The position numbers were made by a program, and so were the translations under genes. The notes under the pieces were generated by a model, which saw only the letters and a program-made list of their open reading frames with translations, was not told the origin of the DNA and made no database searches. A stretch of DNA of 64,000 nt from Chlorohelix sp037138995 (GTDB lineage: Bacteria; Chloroflexota; Chloroflexia; Chloroheliales; Chloroheliaceae). The number at the start of each line of letters is the position of its first letter. Positions within the stretch are counted from its first letter, which is position 1. Positions 60,622 to 64,000 of the stretch are shown here, in pieces. The DNA lies in contig NZ_JBAXHI010000011.1 of assembly GCF_037138995.1 (NCBI RefSeq), positions 45,697-109,696 on the forward strand. The letters run 5' to 3'.

Positions 60622-63138
60622 ATGCCCATCCACAAGTTCAAGGTAGTATTTCTGCTTTTAATTACTTTGCTCGCAGGCTTGTTGATGCAGGCGTGCGGTC
60701 CGGAACCAACGCCTGCGCCCACCCCAGAACCCGTCCAGAAGGAAAGTAAGATTGACACGGTGCTGCTTGGAGTGTTGGTTAAATACACCACCACAGAGGG
60801 TACGAAAGAGCAAAAATTGCAGACAACAATGGACTATGCTCGCCAACTGAATATTATTGACAACCAAGACGAGGTTAGTTTTGAACTGGAACTGAACGAC
60901 CCGACTGCCGAAAAACCCATAACCGAAAAAATTGCAACAATGGGCGGTAGAGTCACTAACTCTGCCAGTGAAGGCAATATCGTAAAGCTACGGGTTAAAG
61001 TCCCGGTTAAAGTGTTCGTGGACTACGTCAATACAACAAGTCAGGATAATTACCTCTCGGATTTGGCTGGCTTCAAGGGTGTCACGAGCATCAATCTCAT
61101 ATATACGCGCCCAACTCAGGAATTTGAAGGATTAACGCAAACCTTTGAGGCGCTCCAACAAGTGGGGCGTTCAGCAAAGAATGAAGGTGTCAAAATAATG
61201 CAAACCGATAAGTGGCAGCAAGCCGGCTTTACCGGTAAAGGCGTGCGCATTGGCATTATTGATGGTGGGTTTAAATTCTTCCAAGATTTACGTGGTAGCT
61301 ATTTACCTCGCGACTTCAATCCGGTAGATATTGACAAAGAGGTCGGCGGAGATGGCATGCTTGAAGATACGGTGCATGGTAGCGCGGTGACGGAAATTAT
61401 CTACTCACACGCGCCAGATGCCCAGTATTTTGCCGCCGCAATTGATGGTAGCGATGACCAGTTTTCGCGGGCTATTGATTATATGGTCAAACAGAACGTC
61501 AATATTATCTCGGTTTCGATGGGCGGACACGGAACTGCCGGAGACGGTAGCAGCTTTCTGGAGAAACAAATAGAACGTATCAGACAGGAAAAAGGGATTT
61601 TATTCGTGTTTTCAGCCGGAAACGAGGGCTATTCGCACTATACCGCCTATTATGAACCTGATGCCAGCGGTTGCCATCAGTTTGCGCCGGGCGTTACCGG
61701 CATGGCGCTGGGAAACCCTTCAAGCGCACCGTTCCCCGGTTATGTGATGCTAAACTGGGAACAGTGGTTAAACGGTGGGGTCAATCCCAATGCCACCGAC
61801 CTTGACCTATTTATAACCGATAGTAAGGGTGGAACCACTTTGATAAGCAGCACCGGCGACCAACGTTCCCGTACACCCAAAGAGTATGTACCCTTAAAAT
61901 TAAATCCGGGGCAATTGGTTTATATCAAAGCCTGTGCCAAGCGCACCGGCGGAAAAGTTGAACGTTTCAGGCTGCACATCTTTAGTCACGATTTGCCTCT
62001 CCAGTTTGTGGTCCCTCGCCTTGCCATCGCTGACCCGGCTTCGTCTAAAGGCGCGTTGGCAGTAGGCGCGACTAATTATAAAACAGATGCCATCGAGTAT
62101 TACAGCAGTCAGGGACCATTAACAAACGGAGTATTTAAACCTGAGATTTCTGCCCCTGCCAGTGTAAGCAGTGCCGCCTATGAGGAAGAAGGCAGCGGTA
62201 ATTTCCCCGGCACCAGCGCCGCCTGCCCGCAGATTTCGGGTATGGCAGCAGTATTGAAAAGCGCTAATCCCAACCTGTCCATAGGCGATTTTACAACTGT
62301 AGTGCTGGAACACGCCAAAGACTTAGGCGCGGCAGGTCCCGATGTAGCTTTCGGATACGGACGCGCCGATGCCGGGAGCAATCCGAGCGCAGCCAACGCC
62401 AAACCGCAGAGTAAATTGCCCCCCTCGCCCACGCTTAATAAAGAACCGGATATAAATCCAATCTTGATTGTAACTTTAAATTCGCAATTTGCTTACCCAA
62501 CGCCAGTAGCAACACCCCGCAAGGTTAGCGTCACCGCTACTACAGGCGCATCCAACGCTACCACAGCAGCGCCCGTCACCGATGTGCCGATAACCCCTCA
62601 ACCGATTGGTAATGTCACTTTTGAAGATCTTTTCAAGGATACTAGCAGCGGACTACCAAACGTGGGAGCCACTCTTTATCAAAACGGACGTTACAGCGTG
62701 AAAGCTAATAGCAGCCAGTTAGTCTGGGGCGTTTATCCTAACAGCAAAATTCAGCCTCAATCTTTCAGCGCAGAAGTAACGCTACAGGGGATTAATGGAG
62801 ATACCGGACTATATGGGCTTGTATTCTGGTATCAAAATCCCAGCAGTTATTATCTCGCCAGCGTAACAGGAAGCGGTCAGGTGCAGGTTAGCCAGTTTAA
62901 CAATGGTAGCTGGAAACAAGTTTTAGCATGGGCGAAAATTGGAGCATGGAAAGCGGGAACTTCAAACCGATTCACTATCCAGACCGCTGATGGTGGTTTG
63001 AAGATTTTCGTGAATAACCAAGCGGTAAATGCACAACCGATTAAAGCTACAGGTTCAGGTTCAATTGGTTTTGCAGCCGGTAGCTATAGTGGCGCAGTAG
63101 AAGCAAGTTTTACCCAATTCCGCTTGAGTACACGCTGA
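60622..63138 (+). CDS. Subtilisin-like (S8) protease lipoprotein with C-terminal LamG-like domain
   Basis: An 838-aa exported protease. A signal peptide with lipobox LMQAC (near residue 25) is followed by a Pro/Thr linker (GPEPTPAPTPEP). The S8 triad is visible: Asp in GVRIGIIDGGF, His in EDTVHGSAVTEIIY and Ser in GTSAACPQISG. An insert between His and Ser carries a beta-rich exterior portion. A Pro/Thr linker near residue 620-660 leads to a C-terminal concanavalin/LamG-type domain (SFSAEVTLQGINGDTGLYGL, FWYQNPSSYYLA). GGAG precedes the ATG at 60622. Likely surface-anchored degradative or processing protease. Confidence 0.92.
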   Translation: MPIHKFKVVFLLLITLLAGLLMQACGPEPTPAPTPEPVQKESKIDTVLLGVLVKYTTTEGTKEQKLQTTMDYARQLNIIDNQDEVSFELELNDPTAEKPITEKIATMGGRVTNSASEGNIVKLRVKVPVKVFVDYVNTTSQDNYLSDLAGFKGVTSINLIYTRPTQEFEGLTQTFEALQQVGRSAKNEGVKIMQTDKWQQAGFTGKGVRIGIIDGGFKFFQDLRGSYLPRDFNPVDIDKEVGGDGMLEDTVHGSAVTEIIYSHAPDAQYFAAAIDGSDDQFSRAIDYMVKQNVNIISVSMGGHGTAGDGSSFLEKQIERIRQEKGILFVFSAGNEGYSHYTAYYEPDASGCHQFAPGVTGMALGNPSSAPFPGYVMLNWEQWLNGGVNPNATDLDLFITDSKGGTTLISSTGDQRSRTPKEYVPLKLNPGQLVYIKACAKRTGGKVERFRLHIFSHDLPLQFVVPRLAIADPASSKGALAVGATNYKTDAIEYYSSQGPLTNGVFKPEISAPASVSSAAYEEEGSGNFPGTSAACPQISGMAAVLKSANPNLSIGDFTTVVLEHAKDLGAAGPDVAFGYGRADAGSNPSAANAKPQSKLPPSPTLNKEPDINPILIVTLNSQFAYPTPVATPRKVSVTATTGASNATTAAPVTDVPITPQPIGNVTFEDLFKDTSSGLPNVGATLYQNGRYSVKANSSQLVWGVYPNSKIQPQSFSAEVTLQGINGDTGLYGLVFWYQNPSSYYLASVTGSGQVQVSQFNNGSWKQVLAWAKIGAWKAGTSNRFTIQTADGGLKIFVNNQAVNAQPIKATGSGSIGFAAGSYSGAVEASFTQFRLSTR

Positions 63139-63238
63139 GGTTAGCATAGCAGAGAATTAACAAAATGAAGACTGTTCGCGTGTCTCCAGGAGCGGGCAGT
63201 TTTCGATTAAGGTCTAAAACAAATTTTGAATTGATAAA

Positions 63239-64000
63239 TTAAGACTGGCTAAGATTGGGGTTAATTACTCGAATACCCGGTGCTGGTTCGGTAGTTGCCA
63301 ACCGAGCAATTTTCTGATAGGCACGGATACGCTCGGTCATCTCGGAAATTGCTTTCTTCATCACTTCAAAAACTTCGGGAGTGGGTTCTTCTCCAAAATC
63401 GGTAATCAACTCTATTTCTGCCTGCAACAAGGTGAGAGGCTGGCTAAGCTCATGTGCCGCGGTACGCGCCATAATCAGAGCCGCTTGTAATTGTTCTTGC
63501 TTATGCTGGTTTTCAATTTGCCGGGCATATTGAACGGCATAAGAAATTTGAGCTGTCAACATTTCAGCATAACGTTCGTCATCTTTAAAGAAAATTTTGC
63601 TCTCATAAGAAAGCAAGCTTAATACTCCTAAAAATTGGTCTGCTGCAAACATTGGTATAAATATTCCAGATTTCCATTGTGGGTTCGGATCAATAGATAT
63701 GCCAGTTAGATGCTGCTGGAGTGAGGTTAAATCTGGAATCATCAAGGTTTGCTTTAGAAGCGCCACATTACCGGCAATCCCGACTCCGACTTTCATTTCT
63801 CTAAGCCAATCTGGTATATGGGCATCGTCTCTGGTATAACGTGAAGCATCTCCCTCCTTAAGCTGTTGAGAGGTATCTAGGAAGATTTCTAAATCGAGGC
63901 GTTGCGGGTTATTCCGATTTACCAAATGAATTGAACCACGCTCTGCCCCTAGTACCTTCATTGCAATTTTAAGAGCATATTCGGTAGTTTTATCAAGGTC
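63239..64000 (-). CDS. GAF-domain protein with DHp-like helix but no ATPase domain (5' end beyond right edge)
   Basis: The visible 253 residues begin inside a GAF domain (DKTTEYALKIAMKVLGAERG, FIPMFAADQFLGVLSLLSY) and continue through a coiled-coil helix to a histidine-kinase dimerisation motif, ARTAAHELSQPLTLLQAEIE. The protein then stops at 63239 after about 65 more residues with no N, G1 or G2 box. It is therefore a kinase-like protein lacking its catalytic domain, or one half of a split system. The reading frame is open to 64000, so the N-terminus is outside. Confidence 0.85.
   Translation of the reverse strand, partial: DLDKTTEYALKIAMKVLGAERGSIHLVNRNNPQRLDLEIFLDTSQQLKEGDASRYTRDDAHIPDWLREMKVGVGIAGNVALLKQTLMIPDLTSLQQHLTGISIDPNPQWKSGIFIPMFAADQFLGVLSLLSYESKIFFKDDERYAEMLTAQISYAVQYARQIENQHKQEQLQAALIMARTAAHELSQPLTLLQAEIELITDFGEEPTPEVFEVMKKAISEMTERIRAYQKIARLATTEPAPGIRVINPNLSQS

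Noticed and set aside
1..64000. CRISPR arrays, insertion sequences, integrases or prophage
   Set aside because: No direct-repeat/spacer array, transposase or integrase-like frame, and no phage structural genes were seen.

Overview
The window most likely comes from a phototrophic member of the Chloroflexota (green non-sulfur bacteria) with moderate GC content. The sequence shows a close homologue of BchU, the C-20 methyltransferase of chlorosome bacteriochlorophyll c, at 49442-50455. It also shows a (bacterio)chlorophyll synthase of the BchG/BchK/ChlG type at 31012-31971. Housekeeping genes are bacterial (rpoD, dnaG, scpA, murJ, serA, aroA, ppdK), and proline/threonine-rich extracytoplasmic proteins are common. 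The phylum call is an inference from this gene mix; bchU and the pigment synthase are the firm evidence for phototrophy and, through BChl c, for chlorosomes. No mobile element, CRISPR array or prophage is visible. The window reads as chromosomal backbone.

Layout. 1-2.2 kb: the end of a minus-strand operon DUF1641-hypA-hypB-[NiFe] hydrogenase small subunit (group 2a/HupS type), cut by the left edge. 2.7-3.3 kb: a compact stable-RNA operon tRNA-Gln - RNase P RNA - tRNA-His with a near-consensus promoter and an intrinsic terminator. 3.4-10.3 kb: an SDR protein, YceI, a DUF2515-like protein, a GT-C glycosyltransferase, a ferric-reductase-like haem membrane protein and a pair of single-span proline-rich proteins. 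10.9-15.3 kb: ppdK, then a cysK-Rrf2 (CymR-like) operon behind a perfect sigma-70 promoter. 15.4-18.6 kb: a four-gene operon with a degenerate site-2 protease, an HD hydrolase, scpA and a LysK-type deacylase. 18.8-24.5 kb: tandem alpha/beta hydrolases, then dnaG and rpoD.

25-30.5 kb: two tandem acyl-CoA dehydrogenases, a large membrane protein and a J-domain protein. 31-34 kb: a plus-strand cluster of pigment synthase, alpha/beta hydrolase and an orphan, catalytically degraded DXS/transketolase-like half. 34-44.4 kb: YcaQ-type DNA glycosylase, acetyltransferase, esterase-like protein, ferritin-VIT iron exporter, PAC2 protein, nitroreductase, an APH-like kinase overlapping aroA, and a kinase-like/receiver protein. 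44.5-49.2 kb (minus): two DUF4097 proteins, serA and three small membrane-protein genes. 49.4-50.5 kb: bchU as a stand-alone gene with its own terminator. 50.6-60.3 kb (minus): a YczE-like membrane protein, a lipoate ligase/octanoyltransferase-type protein, a membrane-anchored sulfite-oxidase-type protein, murJ with a large membrane protein, and an AI-2E-family transporter. 60.6-64 kb: a subtilase lipoprotein, and a GAF/DHp protein with no kinase domain cut by the right edge.

Functionally, hydrogen oxidation (hup/hyp), pigment synthesis (bchU, pigment synthase) and central carbon metabolism (ppdK) suit a photoautotroph or photomixotroph. The most unusual parts are the pigment-synthase/hydrolase/degenerate-DXS cluster, the RNase P RNA between two tRNAs, the S2P homologue without its HExxH motif, and a likely autoregulated cysK leader.
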